Positions 37,171 through 46,529 of a DNA stretch of 64,000 nucleotides are shown one piece after another. Made by a program: the position numbers and the translations under genes. The notes below the pieces were generated by a model. It searched no databases and had not been told where the DNA came from. It saw nothing but the letters and a program-made list of their open reading frames with translations. The DNA comes from Leptothermofonsia sichuanensis E412 (GTDB taxonomy: Bacteria; Cyanobacteriota; Cyanobacteriia; Leptolyngbyales; Leptolyngbyaceae). Positions within the stretch are counted from its first letter, which is position 1. The number at the start of each line of letters is the position of its first letter. The stretch covers positions 2,914,001 to 2,978,000 of the forward strand of contig NZ_CP072600.1 of the NCBI RefSeq assembly GCF_019891175.1, read 5' to 3'.

Positions 37171-37944
37171 TCAAAATCGGTCTTTCATTCCCCGCAAGCG
37201 GGTAAAGGTCTGGATCGCATTTTCTGCCTTCATGGCTGACTGCAAAACCGGACTATCCCAGCGCAGAAAAGGGTTGGTACGCTTTTCCAGACCAATGGTA
37301 GAGGGAATGGTTGCTTCTAAACGACGGCGGGCTGCTTTCACCTCAACCAGTCGTTGTTGCAAATCAGCGTTACTGGGATCGACGGTCAGAGCAAATTCCA
37401 GATTTTTCAACGTATACTCATGGGCACACCAGACCCTGGTTGTTTCAGGCAGGGCGCGTAGCTTTGTGAGCGAACTCACCATCTGGGCGGGAATGCCTTC
37501 AAATAACCGACCGCATCCCCCTGCAAACAAGGTATCCCCACAGAATAGGTCGCCCATTTCATCCGGCTGATTGGGTGGAAAGTAGTAGGCAATATGGGCG
37601 CGGGTGTGTCCGGGAACAAATAACACACTGGCAGTCCGGTTGCTGAATGAAACGCGATCGCCTGCTTGCAAAAACACCTGTTGTCCTGGAATCCGCCCCC
37701 GGTCTTCTGTGCCACCATAGACCACGGCATTGGGGTAGCGTTGCAACAGATCAGTATTCGCCCCCACATGGTCTGCATGGTGGTGGGTGTTCAGGATAGC
37801 AACCAGTGGCGCTCCCAGTTCTTTCAGGCAACGCAATACGGGTGCCGTCTCAGCCGGATCAACCACCGCCGCCACTCGTTGCTCCGGATCGAACAGGAGG
37901 AAAATGTAATTATCTGATAGAGCGGGTAATCGATAAATTTGCAT
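37171..37944 (-). CDS. gloB: Hydroxyacylglutathione hydrolase (glyoxalase II)
   Basis: 257 residues from the ATG at 37944 ([17 protein letters not shown]). The upstream in-frame ATG would add ten residues not typical of the family. The metallo-beta-lactamase metal motif THHHADHVG lies at residues 53-61, VPGHTRAH and [17 protein letters not shown] carry further metal ligands, and [14 protein letters not shown] the last ones. It hydrolyses S-lactoylglutathione to lactate and glutathione in methylglyoxal detoxification. It is divergent from purH with about 130 bases between the starts. Confidence 0.93.
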   Translation of the reverse strand: MQIYRLPALSDNYIFLLFDPEQRVAAVVDPAETAPVLRCLKELGAPLVAILNTHHHADHVGANTDLLQRYPNAVVYGGTEDRGRIPGQQVFLQAGDRVSFSNRTASVLFVPGHTRAHIAYYFPPNQPDEMGDLFCGDTLFAGGCGRLFEGIPAQMVSSLTKLRALPETTRVWCAHEYTLKNLEFALTVDPSNADLQQRLVEVKAARRRLEATIPSTIGLEKRTNPFLRWDSPVLQSAMKAENAIQTFTRLRGMKDRF

Positions 37945-38075
37945 TGGCTTTTTTCTCCCCAAATTTGGGTTCAACCAGGCTTGAATGATTCTAGTAGACC
38001 TCGGCGTAAATCTGGCTCCCCCCCTTCTCCCAATCCTCCGTTAAACTGATTGAGGACTTATGGCAAGGAAGTGGT

Positions 38076-39665
38076 ATGGCGCGACTGGCTCTCCTGAGCG
38101 TATCAGACAAGACAGGATTGATTGAACTGGCACAGAGTTTGGTTAACGAATTTGGGTTTGACTTAATCAGTAGTGGTGGTACTGCTAAAGCTCTACAGGA
38201 AGCGGGGTTGCCAGTCACCAAAGTTTCGGACTACACAGGTTCTCCTGAAATTTTGGGGGGACGGGTGAAAACCCTGCATCCTCGCATTCACGGTGGTATT
38301 CTGGCACGCAGAGATTTGCCAGAGGACCTGGCGGATCTGGAGGCGCAGCAGATCCACCCAATTGATCTGGTTGTGGTCAATCTCTATCCTTTCCAGCAGA
38401 CGATCGCCCGCTCTGATGTAACACTGGCAGCCGCGATTGAGCAAATTGATATTGGGGGGCCAGCCATGCTGCGGGCAGCGGCAAAAAACTTTGCCCACCT
38501 GACCGTGCTGTGTAAACCTGCTCAGTATGAGGAATACTTGCAAGAACTACGGCGGAACCAGGGAGCAGTTTCCTTACCGTTTCGCCAGAAGTGTGCCCTG
38601 GCGGCCTTTCGGCATACCGGGGAGTATGACCAGGCGATCGCAGCCTATCTGGCAGGTCAGGAGCCAGGAGCCAGGAGCCAGGAGCCAGAAGAGAATCCAT
38701 TACCAGCAACCTATTTACCAGCAACCTATACCGTGCAGGGGCAGCGGATTCAGGCTTTGCGCTATGGGGAAAATCCCCACCAGGCTGCTGCCTGGTACCA
38801 GACGGGTGTTGAGGCCACTGGATGGGCAGCCGCCACCAAACTTCAGGGCAAAGAACTAAGTTATAACAACCTGGTGGATCTGGAAGCTGCCCGACGCATC
38901 ATTGCAGAGTTTGCGGATTCTGCCAGTCCCCCGGTGGCGGCAATTCTGAAGCATACCAATCCTTGTGGTGCCGCCTCAGGCGAAACCCTGGCAGAGGCTT
39001 ACAACAAGGCATACAATGCAGATCCGGTTTCTGCCTTTGGCGGCATTGTGGCATTAAATCGTCCCATTGATGCAGCAACGGCAACCGCGCTGACCCAGAT
39101 CTTTCTGGAATGTGTAGTGGCTCCTGGGTGTGAACCGGAGGCGCAGGAAATTTTGAGCGCAAAGTCAAAGGTGCGAGTGCTGTTATTGCCCGATTTGAGC
39201 GGTGGTCCGGCAGAAACCGTCAGGGTAATTGCGGGTGGACTGTTAGTGCAGACCGCAGATGACATCATTGCCCATCCAAAGGATTGGAAAGTGGTGACAG
39301 AGCGGCAACCGTCGCCAGCACAGTTGGAGGAATTGCTGTTTGCCTGGAAAATCTGCAAGCATGTGAAGTCTAATGCGATTGTGGTCACCCGCGATCGCAC
39401 TACTCTGGGAGTTGGTGCCGGGCAGATGAATCGGGTTGGTTCCGTCAAAATTGCGCTGGAGCAGGCGGGTGCCCGGGCACAGGGAGCCATTCTTGCCAGT
39501 GATGGGTTCTTCCCATTTGATGATTCTGTACGCACGGCTGCCGCCGCTGGCATTGGGGCGATCGTTCAACCCGGTGGCAGTCTGCGCGACCAGGACTCCA
39601 TTGACGCCGCAAACGAATTGGGGATTGTGATGGTGCTGACGGGCATCCGGCATTTTCTCCATTAG
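38076..39665 (+). CDS. purH: Bifunctional AICAR formyltransferase / IMP cyclohydrolase
   Basis: 529 residues. The N-terminal MGS-like IMP cyclohydrolase domain (about 1-195; [42 protein letters not shown]) and the C-terminal formyltransferase domain (about 220-529; [28 protein letters not shown]) are complete. It performs the last two steps of purine synthesis to IMP. Between the domains residues about 195-219 are encoded by tandem DNA repeats (four 7-base units, then two 15-base units giving [10 protein letters not shown]), an insertion that lengthens the linker. All catalytic motifs remain, so it should be functional. Confidence 0.96.
   Translation: MARLALLSVSDKTGLIELAQSLVNEFGFDLISSGGTAKALQEAGLPVTKVSDYTGSPEILGGRVKTLHPRIHGGILARRDLPEDLADLEAQQIHPIDLVVVNLYPFQQTIARSDVTLAAAIEQIDIGGPAMLRAAAKNFAHLTVLCKPAQYEEYLQELRRNQGAVSLPFRQKCALAAFRHTGEYDQAIAAYLAGQEPGARSQEPEENPLPATYLPATYTVQGQRIQALRYGENPHQAAAWYQTGVEATGWAAATKLQGKELSYNNLVDLEAARRIIAEFADSASPPVAAILKHTNPCGAASGETLAEAYNKAYNADPVSAFGGIVALNRPIDAATATALTQIFLECVVAPGCEPEAQEILSAKSKVRVLLLPDLSGGPAETVRVIAGGLLVQTADDIIAHPKDWKVVTERQPSPAQLEELLFAWKICKHVKSNAIVVTRDRTTLGVGAGQMNRVGSVKIALEQAGARAQGAILASDGFFPFDDSVRTAAAAGIGAIVQPGGSLRDQDSIDAANELGIVMVLTGIRHFLH
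38658..38729 (+). repeat. Two tandem repeats inside purH
   Basis: CAGGAGC is repeated four times in a row (38658-38685). After 14 bases TTACCAGCAACCTAT is repeated twice (38700-38729). The first unit is of the same kind as the GAGTCAG/CAGGAG repeats found in spacers near 20310 and 55680. Both keep the reading frame open. Confidence 0.9.
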
Positions 39666-39698
39666 GCACTGAGCTTTAGAGTGGGGGTTGATATCCTG

Positions 39699-39770
39699 AA
39701 ATTTCACCACGGAGACACCGAGAACACAGAGCAATTCCTCTGCGCCCTCGATGTCTCCGTGGTGGAACTC
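39699..39770. repeat. Dispersed palindrome (ACAGAGACACAGAG family) after purH
   Basis: TTTCACCACGGAGACACCGA and the complementary arm CGATGTCTCCGTGGTGGAA bound a loop containing AACACAGAGCAATTCCTCTG. It has compensatory changes (CGGAGACACCG against the CAGAGACACAG of other copies), suggesting the hairpin itself is conserved. It may terminate purH. Confidence 0.75.
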
Positions 39771-39894
39771 CAGGCCTTTCAGTTTATTTATCTTTCTGAC
39801 ACCATTCGGCTGACGCCCATAGTGAAGCCTGGCACCGGGCACCTGCTTTATGCTAATTTTTATGAAGTTCCTCCGACATTCTTAACCCGATCCT

Positions 39895-40365
39895 ATGAGC
39901 TTTGAAATTCCAGAGTCCGTCAAGGTCTACAGTCAGTTTTTTCACCCGGTAATGATGTGGGCGTTGTTTGCCCTCACCTGTTATGCCCTTTACCTGGGTC
40001 TAAAAGTTCGTCGCACCCGTTCCGCTGAGGGGGAAGAAAAGAAAGCTCTGGTTAAGGCAAAATATAATGTCAGGCACTTTCAGATTGGTTCTCTGGTGCT
40101 GGCACTGATGGTGATTGGGTGCATTGGTGGGATGGGGGTAACCTATCTCAACAACGGCAAGCTGTTTGTAGGCCCTCATTTGCTGGCTGGCCTGGGCATG
40201 ACCGGGTTGATTGCAGTTTCAGCCTCTCTGTCCCCCTTCATGCAGAAAGGTGCAGATTGGGCACGATACAGCCATATTTTTTTGAATGTTGTGATTCTGG
40301 GATTATTTGGCTGGCAGGCGTTGACTGGCGTTGAAATTGTGCAGCGGATTGTTAGCAAGATGTAG
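39895..40365 (+). CDS. DUF4079 domain membrane protein
   Basis: 156 residues with four hydrophobic segments: about 18-36 (MMWALFALTCYALYLGL), 63-85, 95-113 and 125-143. The start MSFEIPESVKVYSQFFHPVM and the conserved histidines (FFHPVM, VRHFQIG, GPHLLAG, YSHIFLN) match the cyanobacterial DUF4079 family. Histidines placed within or beside helices suggest a haem-binding cytochrome b-like role, but that is inference. A strong palindrome lies 43 bases after the stop. No functional neighbour is evident. Confidence 0.8.
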   Translation: MSFEIPESVKVYSQFFHPVMMWALFALTCYALYLGLKVRRTRSAEGEEKKALVKAKYNVRHFQIGSLVLALMVIGCIGGMGVTYLNNGKLFVGPHLLAGLGMTGLIAVSASLSPFMQKGADWARYSHIFLNVVILGLFGWQALTGVEIVQRIVSKM

Positions 40366-40407
40366 TTATACACGAATGTCGCTGGATTAAGTCAGATGCG
40401 CTCGCTC

Positions 40408-40440
40408 AGATCTGCAACTTCTCGAAGAAGTTGCAGATCT
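40408..40440 (+). terminator. Perfect 14-bp hairpin after the DUF4079 gene
   Basis: AGATCTGCAACTTC and its exact complement GAAGTTGCAGATCT flank a 5-base loop. A second small repeat AACCCCTTTTC…GAAAGGGGTT follows at 40441-40470, ending in TTTTTAG. The pair may act as a terminator. The first palindrome also looks like a mobile palindromic repeat. Confidence 0.65.
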
Positions 40441-40552
40441 TCAACCCCTTTTCTTAATTGGAAAGGGGTTTTTAGTTCAACCTTCCCATTCTTAAACAAC
40501 CTTCCCCTGAAGCCTGACACCGGGTGCCGGGTGTCTATCTATCACCTGCTTC

Positions 40553-40963
40553 TTATTTCTTCCCCTGTTCACTCCCCATTTCCACATCATCAAGCCGGGT
40601 AATATCATCCTCTCCCAGGTATTCCCCATTTTGCACTTCAATCATCACCAGTGGAATCACACCGGGATTTTCAACTCGATGGGGTGTGCAGGTGGGCACA
40701 TAGGTTGACTGCTTCTGAACCAGGATGGTTTCTTTGCCGTCACAGATAACTTTTGCTGTCCCTGAAACGACGATCCAGTGCTCACTCCGGTGATAATGCA
40801 TCTGAGTACTGATATGATGCCCTGGCAAAAGTTCAATCCGGTTGATTCGGTAATGAAACCCTTCTTCCAGAAGTGTCACAGTTCCCCAGGGCCGAATTCT
40901 AACCGTATCCGAATCTGGAGGTTGGGTATGGGGAAGGTTGTGGTTGTCTAAGGGATTAGCCAT
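40553..40963 (-). CDS. Cupin protein related to mannose-6-phosphate isomerase type II C-terminus
   Basis: 136 residues. RPWGTVTLLEEGFHYRINRI followed by MHYHRSEHWIVVSGTAKV and TYVPTCTPHRVENPG is the cupin half of bifunctional mannose-1-phosphate guanylyltransferase/mannose-6-phosphate isomerase. Here it stands alone without the nucleotidyltransferase. The two histidines of MHYHRSEHW, the glutamate and the later PHRVENPG histidine can bind the catalytic metal. It probably isomerises mannose-6-phosphate and fructose-6-phosphate for GDP-mannose and polysaccharide synthesis, although small stand-alone versions are poorly tested. Confidence 0.85.
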   Translation of the reverse strand: MANPLDNHNLPHTQPPDSDTVRIRPWGTVTLLEEGFHYRINRIELLPGHHISTQMHYHRSEHWIVVSGTAKVICDGKETILVQKQSTYVPTCTPHRVENPGVIPLVMIEVQNGEYLGEDDITRLDDVEMGSEQGKK

Positions 40964-40999
40964 TGTTTTGCTGCCAGCACTGCTTTCTCTATGATGCAG

Positions 41000-41189
41000 G
41001 ATTCAGAGGGGCGTTGCTGACTTTGGATATGAATTGAGCGCGGCTGGGCAGATTGCAAAATTCGCGATTATTTCCACAAAGTTGGGCGGAATATAGCCCT
41101 TTTCAAGGGTGTGAGGTACGTGAGGATAGGGGGTCTCCCAACTATACCTCACACTCGCACACCTCAGTCGGTTGAGAAGCGCTATAGAA
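41000..41189. repeat. Spacer with inverted repeat GTGTGAGGTA…TACCTCACAC
   Basis: A 10-base perfect inverted repeat at 41109-41118 and 41145-41154 encloses 26 bases. It is preceded by CCCTTTTCAAGGG, itself a short palindrome and part of a string shared with 28095-28110 and 43220-43240. A partial copy of the GTTGCTGA repeat lies at 41013-41035. It separates two minus-strand genes and may terminate the deacetylase gene. Confidence 0.6.
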
Positions 41190-42998
41190 TTAGCGGGAAG
41201 ATACTAAGGTACAGGAAGCATTGAGTTCCGTTGCGGGTGGTACGAGAGCCACTACGTGGGGAACTGGACGGGGAACATAGCCAACCAGGGAATGCCCCTG
41301 ATAGGCCAGGGATGTACTGGCACCTGAATCCAGCATCACAGCGTCCCGGAAACCTGCTTTAGCCAGGGCTTTACCTAAATCAACTGAACCGATTGGCTCC
41401 ACCGAAACGCCAACCACAGGTTGACCCTGCTGGTTAATCCCCCAAAACGCCCGATGACGTGGTTCATTGAAGTCAAACAGTTTGCCAAACCGTTCGGGAG
41501 GTTGAGGCTGTCCATTTTCTACCAGAAAACCTGCTCCGACAAAAGCATCGGTCACATCCGGCAGTTCCGCTTGAATGCCTTCCAATGTATTGTGTTTGAG
41601 GTTATTAAACGGAACAAACCTGACTGAATTTTCGCTGATCAGCACCAGAGGGCGGTTGTTAATCAGGGGAATTTCGCCCTTTCTACCTGGATAGAACTGA
41701 CCGTGAACCCGACTCAGAACAGGCCCCAGCATCTCATTAGAGTCCAGAAACTCCAGGGAAAAGAATCCGCCATCCACACCCGCGATCGCCCCTGTCCCTG
41801 ACTTTGCCAGAATCTCTGGCACCTGGTAGCGACTATCCGCATGGATGGTAATTGGCTTACCACCTGAGATCAGAATAAAGGGGGTGTTATCAATCACGGT
41901 TTCCACCTTCTGCACAGGAGCTGTAAAATCAAACCCCAGGTTCCAGGATTGAAGTTTAGGCCCGCCCCAGGCGATGTCAACCATTTGCGCAATCCTGGAT
42001 TGACCGATTCTATCGATCGCCAGCAGGGTTTCTGATTGCCCCGCTAACCGATCCTCCGCATCGTTCATGGTCAATGCGGCTATATAGCCAGCTTCCTTGA
42101 CAGCCTCGGCAACCGCGGCATTGTATTTGCCTTCCGGATAAGTAAAATAACGAATGGGAATCCCAAGTGCCGATTCCAGAATCTGTTTCGACTGTTGCAA
42201 TTCCATCTGGATTTCTGCTGGAGATAGATCGGGCATAATCCGGTGGGTAACACTGTGGGAAGCGATTGTCACCAGTGGGTCTGCTGCCATCTCCCGCACC
42301 TGCTCCCAGGTCACACCCGGACGACCTAATCGCTTATCGAGCTTGTCGGTGTAAATTGAGAACAAAGCTGGATAGTTATATTTTTTTAAGAGAGGGTATA
42401 CATAGGTGTAGTGTCCCAGATAGCCATCATCAAAGGTCAACAAAATTGGCTTTTCGGGCAGGGGCAATCCCGTTCGTAGATGCGTTACCAATTGATCCAT
42501 ACTGATCGGGGTTAAGCCCTTTGCCTGAATCAGTTTTAGATGTGCCTCAAACTCTTCCGGGGTGACATCAAAAAATACTTCTTTTTGTGGCAGGATGTCG
42601 TGGTACATCATCACGGGCACCTTAGCCTGCCTTGCTTGAGGGTTCACCTCTGGAAAGGGACTGGCATTCAGGTATGCCATCAGTTGGGGACCCACCTGCT
42701 CAATCAGGGAGCCGATCCCGATCGCTGGTTGATCTGCCCAGGCGGCTGTTCGAGTCAGGTTGCCAACGAGTTGAGTAAGTCCACTGGTGGCTACCGTTTG
42801 AACTGGCTGACAATCAACGACAGGGGCAGTCGCAGGGGCTTCCTGGCCCTGGGCGATGGCGGTGGATGTTTCTGCGGTGGTCACCCCAAACTGCAACGAC
42901 AGTAGAGCAGTCAGACTACTTGCCAGCACAACTCGTAGACGATTACCAATCCTACACTCAGCGAACGATCCAGGCTGATACTTCCACCACAACGGCAT
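41190..42998 (-). CDS. Polysaccharide deacetylase (NodB) fused to phosphodiester glycosidase
   Basis: 602 residues with an N-terminal signal or anchor (about 18-40). The NodB homology domain covers about 125-330: VMMYHDIL, PILLTFDDGYLGHYT (the catalytic aspartate pair) and IASHSVTHRIM (metal histidines). The C-terminal 230 residues resemble the phosphodiester glycosidase (NAGPA) family: GAIAGVDGGFFSLEF, VGVSVEPIGSVDLGKAL, AVMLDSGASTSLAYQG. The protein should act outside the cytoplasmic membrane, removing acetyl groups from an amino-sugar polymer and possibly cleaving a sugar phosphodiester. The fusion suggests remodelling of cell wall or exopolysaccharide. The substrate is unknown. Confidence 0.88.
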   Translation of the reverse strand: MPLWWKYQPGSFAECRIGNRLRVVLASSLTALLSLQFGVTTAETSTAIAQGQEAPATAPVVDCQPVQTVATSGLTQLVGNLTRTAAWADQPAIGIGSLIEQVGPQLMAYLNASPFPEVNPQARQAKVPVMMYHDILPQKEVFFDVTPEEFEAHLKLIQAKGLTPISMDQLVTHLRTGLPLPEKPILLTFDDGYLGHYTYVYPLLKKYNYPALFSIYTDKLDKRLGRPGVTWEQVREMAADPLVTIASHSVTHRIMPDLSPAEIQMELQQSKQILESALGIPIRYFTYPEGKYNAAVAEAVKEAGYIAALTMNDAEDRLAGQSETLLAIDRIGQSRIAQMVDIAWGGPKLQSWNLGFDFTAPVQKVETVIDNTPFILISGGKPITIHADSRYQVPEILAKSGTGAIAGVDGGFFSLEFLDSNEMLGPVLSRVHGQFYPGRKGEIPLINNRPLVLISENSVRFVPFNNLKHNTLEGIQAELPDVTDAFVGAGFLVENGQPQPPERFGKLFDFNEPRHRAFWGINQQGQPVVGVSVEPIGSVDLGKALAKAGFRDAVMLDSGASTSLAYQGHSLVGYVPRPVPHVVALVPPATELNASCTLVSSR

Positions 42999-43160
42999 AG
43001 GGATTAAGAAGATAAAAAATTCCTTGTTAGATCTACCCTATTTTTGGCGCTTTGTCAGGTTTTTTTAGACACTTACTACAGAAAAAATCTACAGAAAAAA
43101 TCCAGACAGCCCTTTTACAGGACGGTTGACGGTGCGATCGCAGTTTTGCTGTGCCACTGT

Positions 43161-43202
43161 GACCGTGATACTTCGTTTGGCTGTGAACGAAGTATCACGG
43201 TC
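43161..43202. repeat. Perfect 17-bp hairpin in the 43.0-43.7 kb spacer
   Basis: GACCGTGATACTTCGTT pairs exactly with AACGAAGTATCACGGTC across an 8-base loop. It is followed by GTACCTCGCACCCTTGAAAA, shared in part with the spacers at 28.1 and 41.1 kb. It could be a terminator, a processed RNA hairpin or a mobile palindrome; no T-run follows. Confidence 0.6.
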
Positions 43203-43308
43203 AGGGCTATGGCTGTACCTCGCACCCTTGAAAAGGGGATAACGTTTTCCATCTCCAGATTCAGCAACGCCAAATTTTAGACCGGCAGCATTTTGTGAGT
43301 CTCTTCAG

Positions 43309-43533
43309 GTGCTGCTGGCGATCGCCACCGTGTTTACCGGGCTGATTTCTGTGATGACTCAGCCATTGACAGATGAGAATCTACCTGTGGCGATCGCAAT
43401 GCTATTGTCCAGCATGTGTTGTGGATGCATTGTTTACTGTTTGCAGTCCTATCTTCACCATGGTTACCCAGTTGTTCCCGTAATGGAGATCGAAGTCCTG
43501 TCTCAGGGTAACCTGCACCAATCGGTTCATTGA
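43309..43533 (+). CDS. Possible small membrane protein (low confidence)
   Basis: 74 codons from a GTG. The translation has two hydrophobic stretches (LLAIATVFTGLISVM and VAIAMLLSSMCCGCIVYCL) and ends at a stop just before the 14-base tandem repeats. The DNA contains two GCGATCGC octamers, like genuine genes nearby. No ribosome-binding site or known family was recognised, so it may be fortuitous. Confidence 0.3.
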   Translation: MLLAIATVFTGLISVMTQPLTDENLPVAIAMLLSSMCCGCIVYCLQSYLHHGYPVVPVMEIEVLSQGNLHQSVH

Positions 43534-43568
43534 GAGCGCTCGGGGTTCCCGCGTTGAAATTAACAGTT

Positions 43569-43660
43569 GAGATCTGGCACCTGAAATCTGGTACCTCAGA
43601 TCTGGCACCTGAGATCTGGCAGTTGGGAACCAGTGCCTGAGATCTGGCACCTGGAATCCG
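43569..43660. repeat. 14-base tandem repeat array
   Basis: The unit GAGATCTGGCACCT recurs about six times with variations (GAAATCTGGTACCT, CAGATCTGGCACCT, GAGATCTGGCAGTT, GGGAACCAGTGCCT, GAGATCTGGCACCT). The period is a constant 14 bases, or two heptamers, with no unique spacers, so it is not a CRISPR. It lies about 100 bases before the next gene. Confidence 0.85.
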
Positions 43661-43763
43661 ACACTAGTATCCTATTTTGTTGAAAAACGCAATAAAAATA
43701 AACTCCAATTTGGAGTCGAGCACGTAAAATTGACAAATACAATTCGTTTTCTGGTGAACTTCC

Positions 43764-44336
43764 ATGGCAGCATCAGCAAATCGTCAGCGTCCCAAAGCAT
43801 CGATTGTCAAACAAGAAACGGTTGGTCACGCGATTTCGTTTTTAGAAGAGTTGCCTGAAAAACGCAAAGAAGAACTGTCCCTGCGGGAAGCCGTTGATCA
43901 AATGCAAGACCAGATCAGGGCTGCCCTGGCAAAGGGATATAACTATAACGACATTGCGAAGATGCTTTCAGACAAGGGCATTAAAATTAGTGCGCTGACC
44001 CTCAAAAATTATGCACCTTCGGGCAGGCGGCAGGCATCAAAAGCCAAAGCAAGACGCCCTCGCAAATCTTCCAGCAATGCGGCTGCTCCACTGGATGAAG
44101 TGTCTCTGGAAGGGATTTCTACCAGTCCAAGAAGCAGTCAAGCCTCTGAGCCTGAAGTTAAGGCAGAACCTTCTCCGACTCGCCCTCGAAGAGGGAGAAC
44201 GAAATCGGTTGCAGCAGATACAAAAACAGAAAGCCGAACCAGCACGCGATCGCCCCGTAGAGGCAAATCATCGGCGAAGGCAGAAGCCCCAGAACCTGTA
44301 AGCAAAAAACGCAGAAAATCAAAATCCGCAGATTGA
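43764..44336 (+). CDS. Basic protein with predicted helix-turn-helix and disordered Lys/Arg tail
   Basis: 190 residues. Residues 12-90 look folded: VGHAISFLEELPEKRKEELS, then YNYNDIAKMLSDKGIKISAL with TLKNYAPSGRR, which resembles a helix-turn-helix followed by a recognition helix, as in small plasmid-type DNA-binding proteins. From residue 90 to the end the chain is low complexity and strongly basic, with AT-hook-like cores (RPRRGR near 143, SPRRGK near 165) and ending KKRRKSKSAD. I recognise it only as a type of conserved cyanobacterial protein, not by name. A nucleoid-associated or silencing role is possible. gcvT starts 90 bases downstream. Confidence 0.7.
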   Translation: MAASANRQRPKASIVKQETVGHAISFLEELPEKRKEELSLREAVDQMQDQIRAALAKGYNYNDIAKMLSDKGIKISALTLKNYAPSGRRQASKAKARRPRKSSSNAAAPLDEVSLEGISTSPRSSQASEPEVKAEPSPTRPRRGRTKSVAADTKTESRTSTRSPRRGKSSAKAEAPEPVSKKRRKSKSAD

Positions 44337-44426
44337 ATAGACTTACAGTGATTTTTAAATGATTTTCCGGTGGCATTCAGGATGGAATAGGATGAAACTG
44401 TCCATCCACTGCAAGCTCCTGCACCT

Positions 44427-45545
44427 GTGACTCAATCTAAAGCAACTCCACTGGCTCGCACCCCTCTCTACACCCTTTCCCTGGAACTCAATGCCCGGAT
44501 GACCGAGTTTTCTGGATGGGAGATGCCTGTCCAGTACAGTGGCATTACCCGCGAACACCAGGCCGTTCGCACGGCAGCCGGAATGTTTGATATTTCCCAC
44601 ATGGGTAAATTTCAACTCACTGGCAAAGACGTATTGAGTCAGATCCAGCCCCTGGTGCCGTCTGATCTCAGCCGACTGCAACCCGGTCAGGCACAATACA
44701 CCGTCCTGCTCAACCCCCAGGCTGGCATTATTGATGATCTGATCTTTTATTACCAGGGAAATGACTCTGAAGGGCGACAACGGTGGACAGTTATTGTGAA
44801 CGCTGCCACGACCCAAAAGGATAGGTCCTGGATGCTGGAGCATTTGGATCCCGATCAGGTTCACTTTCAAGATCAGTCCACTGCCCGGACACTGATTGCT
44901 GTCCAGGGACCTGAAGCTGTCAGCCACCTGCAATCTCTGGTCAAAGAAGACCTCTCAATCATCAAACCCTTTGGACATCTGGAGGGGACAGTTCTGGGAC
45001 AACCCGCGTTCCTGGCCCGCACAGGCTATACGGGAGAGGATGGGTTTGAAGTTATGACAGAACCATCGGTGGGGGTGAAACTGTGGCAGGCACTTCTGGC
45101 AGCAGGCGTAACGCCCTGTGGTCTGGGTGCCCGCGATACTCTGCGGCTGGAGGCGGCAATGGCACTCTACGGGCAGGACATTGACGATACCACGACCCCC
45201 CTGGAAGCTGGGCTGGGCTGGCTCGTCCATCTGGATAGTAAGGGGGACTTTATTGGACGATCCGTTCTTGAACAACAAAAGCAAACTGGTGTCCGACGAC
45301 GACTGGTCGGGCTGCAAATGCAGGGACGGGCTATTGCCCGTCATGGCTACCCGGTCTTCCATGATGGTAAACCTGTAGGTGAAGTCACCAGCGGCACCCA
45401 GTCCCCCACATTGGGACAGGCGATCGCCCTGGCCTACGTTCCTACCGAGCTTTCCAAACCGGAGCAGCCCCTGGAAGTGGAAATTCGGGGCAAACGCTAT
45501 CCGGCGATCGTGGTCAAGAAGCCATTTTATCGCAGGGCAAAGTAG
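44427..45545 (+). CDS. gcvT: Glycine cleavage system T protein (GTG start)
   Basis: 372 residues. [20 protein letters not shown] and [19 protein letters not shown] at the start, [12 protein letters not shown], and [10 protein letters not shown] near residue 195 with [20 protein letters not shown] near 232 are classic aminomethyltransferase features. It moves the one-carbon unit from the H-protein-bound aminomethyl group to tetrahydrofolate, releasing ammonia. GTG at 44427 is the only suitable start. It heads the gcvT-gcvH-gcvP cluster; in cyanobacteria this complex clears glycine from photorespiration. Confidence 0.96.
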   Translation: MTQSKATPLARTPLYTLSLELNARMTEFSGWEMPVQYSGITREHQAVRTAAGMFDISHMGKFQLTGKDVLSQIQPLVPSDLSRLQPGQAQYTVLLNPQAGIIDDLIFYYQGNDSEGRQRWTVIVNAATTQKDRSWMLEHLDPDQVHFQDQSTARTLIAVQGPEAVSHLQSLVKEDLSIIKPFGHLEGTVLGQPAFLARTGYTGEDGFEVMTEPSVGVKLWQALLAAGVTPCGLGARDTLRLEAAMALYGQDIDDTTTPLEAGLGWLVHLDSKGDFIGRSVLEQQKQTGVRRRLVGLQMQGRAIARHGYPVFHDGKPVGEVTSGTQSPTLGQAIALAYVPTELSKPEQPLEVEIRGKRYPAIVVKKPFYRRAK

Positions 45546-45762
45546 GGGATTAATAGCGGATTCAGGAAGAGTGTTCGATTTAGAGGGCGGGCTGGTCAGT
45601 GGGCAAGAAAGCGTATTTCGCGTCAATGCAAACTACCGTAAGATTTATACTCGAAACCCTACTTGAAACCCCACTCGAAACCCTAAAATTTCTTTGAACC
45701 CTGCATTCCGTACCCTAACCTCCCGGTACCCTATACCCTGTACCCCGATTTGAGGACCCCTA
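45546..45762. repeat. Spacer with short tandem repeats between gcvT and gcvH
   Basis: ACTCGAAACCCT/ACTTGAAACCCC/ACTCGAAACCCT gives three 12-base units (45648-45685). GTACCCTA-type heptamers follow (CCGTACCCTAACC, GGTACCCTATACCCTGTACCCC; 45708-45748). GAGG just before gcvH (45752) is its likely ribosome-binding site. Confidence 0.7.
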
Positions 45763-46152
45763 ATGGATTTTGAATATCCCGATGACCTGAAGTATCTCGA
45801 TTCCCACGAATACGCCCGTCTGGAAGGTGAAATTGCCACAATTGGAATTACAGCCTTTGCAGTCGATCAACTGGGCGATATCGTGTTCCTGGAACTGCCT
45901 GAAGTTGGTGAGGCTGTGGAGAAAGGTGAAAAATTTGGTACGGTTGAGTCTGTCAAAGCAGTTGAAGATTTGAATTCTCCAGTCACAGGAACGGTTGTGG
46001 AGTGCAACACTCCTTTGATGGATGCCCCAGAGGACCTGGCAGAAGACCCCTACGGTGAAGGCTGGCTGATTAAAGTACGAGTTGATGACCCTGGTGATCT
46101 TGACGATGCCCTTACTGCCAGTGAATATCGGGAACAGGTCGAGGGAGAGTAG
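45763..46152 (+). CDS. gcvH: Glycine cleavage system H protein
   Basis: 129 residues, the normal length. The lipoylated lysine is K65 in [18 protein letters not shown]. The start [20 protein letters not shown] and the [17 protein letters not shown] segment near the C-terminus fit the family. It shuttles the aminomethyl group between the P and T proteins and passes electrons to the L protein. GAGG lies eight bases upstream of the ATG. Confidence 0.97.
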   Translation: MDFEYPDDLKYLDSHEYARLEGEIATIGITAFAVDQLGDIVFLELPEVGEAVEKGEKFGTVESVKAVEDLNSPVTGTVVECNTPLMDAPEDLAEDPYGEGWLIKVRVDDPGDLDDALTASEYREQVEGE

Positions 46153-46529
46153 TGAGTCCAGTGACGGCACTCACCAGTGAAAGTGCACCATTGCCCAAAT
46201 AATGAGGAATATTGCTCAGTGGTTTAGCACTTGTGGATTCAATCAACCGGAAGATTTGAAACTTCACCACAGAGGCACAGAGAACACAGAGCCATTTCCT
46301 TGTGCCCTCTGGGTCTCTGTGGTAAAACCTCTAAGGTTTTCGGTTTATTTAGTCCACAGAGAAAAATTATCTCTGTGTAAACCTCAATCCTTTACTCTGT
46401 GAAGAGTATATGAACCGTCACCCACTAAATGATGCAGTCAAGCCGATAAACACAGAATATTTGTTAAAGTCTGTGAAGATGGTTATCGCTGATTAACCGT
46501 AATGTGACTGTTTGTTTACCAGAGTTTCT
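46153..46529. other. gcvH-gcvP spacer with a dispersed palindrome
   Basis: A copy of the ACAGAGACACAGAG family spans 46258-46328 (ACTTCACCACAGAGGCACAG with the arm CTCTGGGTCTCTGTGGTAAA). The remaining bases before gcvP are A/T-rich and probably hold its own promoter. No glycine-riboswitch core was recognised. Confidence 0.65.

Noticed and set aside
43569-43660. Array considered as a CRISPR.
   Set aside because: The 14-base units are contiguous with no unique spacers and there are no cas genes.
46330-46529. Possible glycine riboswitch before gcvP.
   Set aside because: No conserved glycine-riboswitch core was recognisable by eye; the region is mostly a dispersed palindrome and A/T-rich promoter-like sequence.
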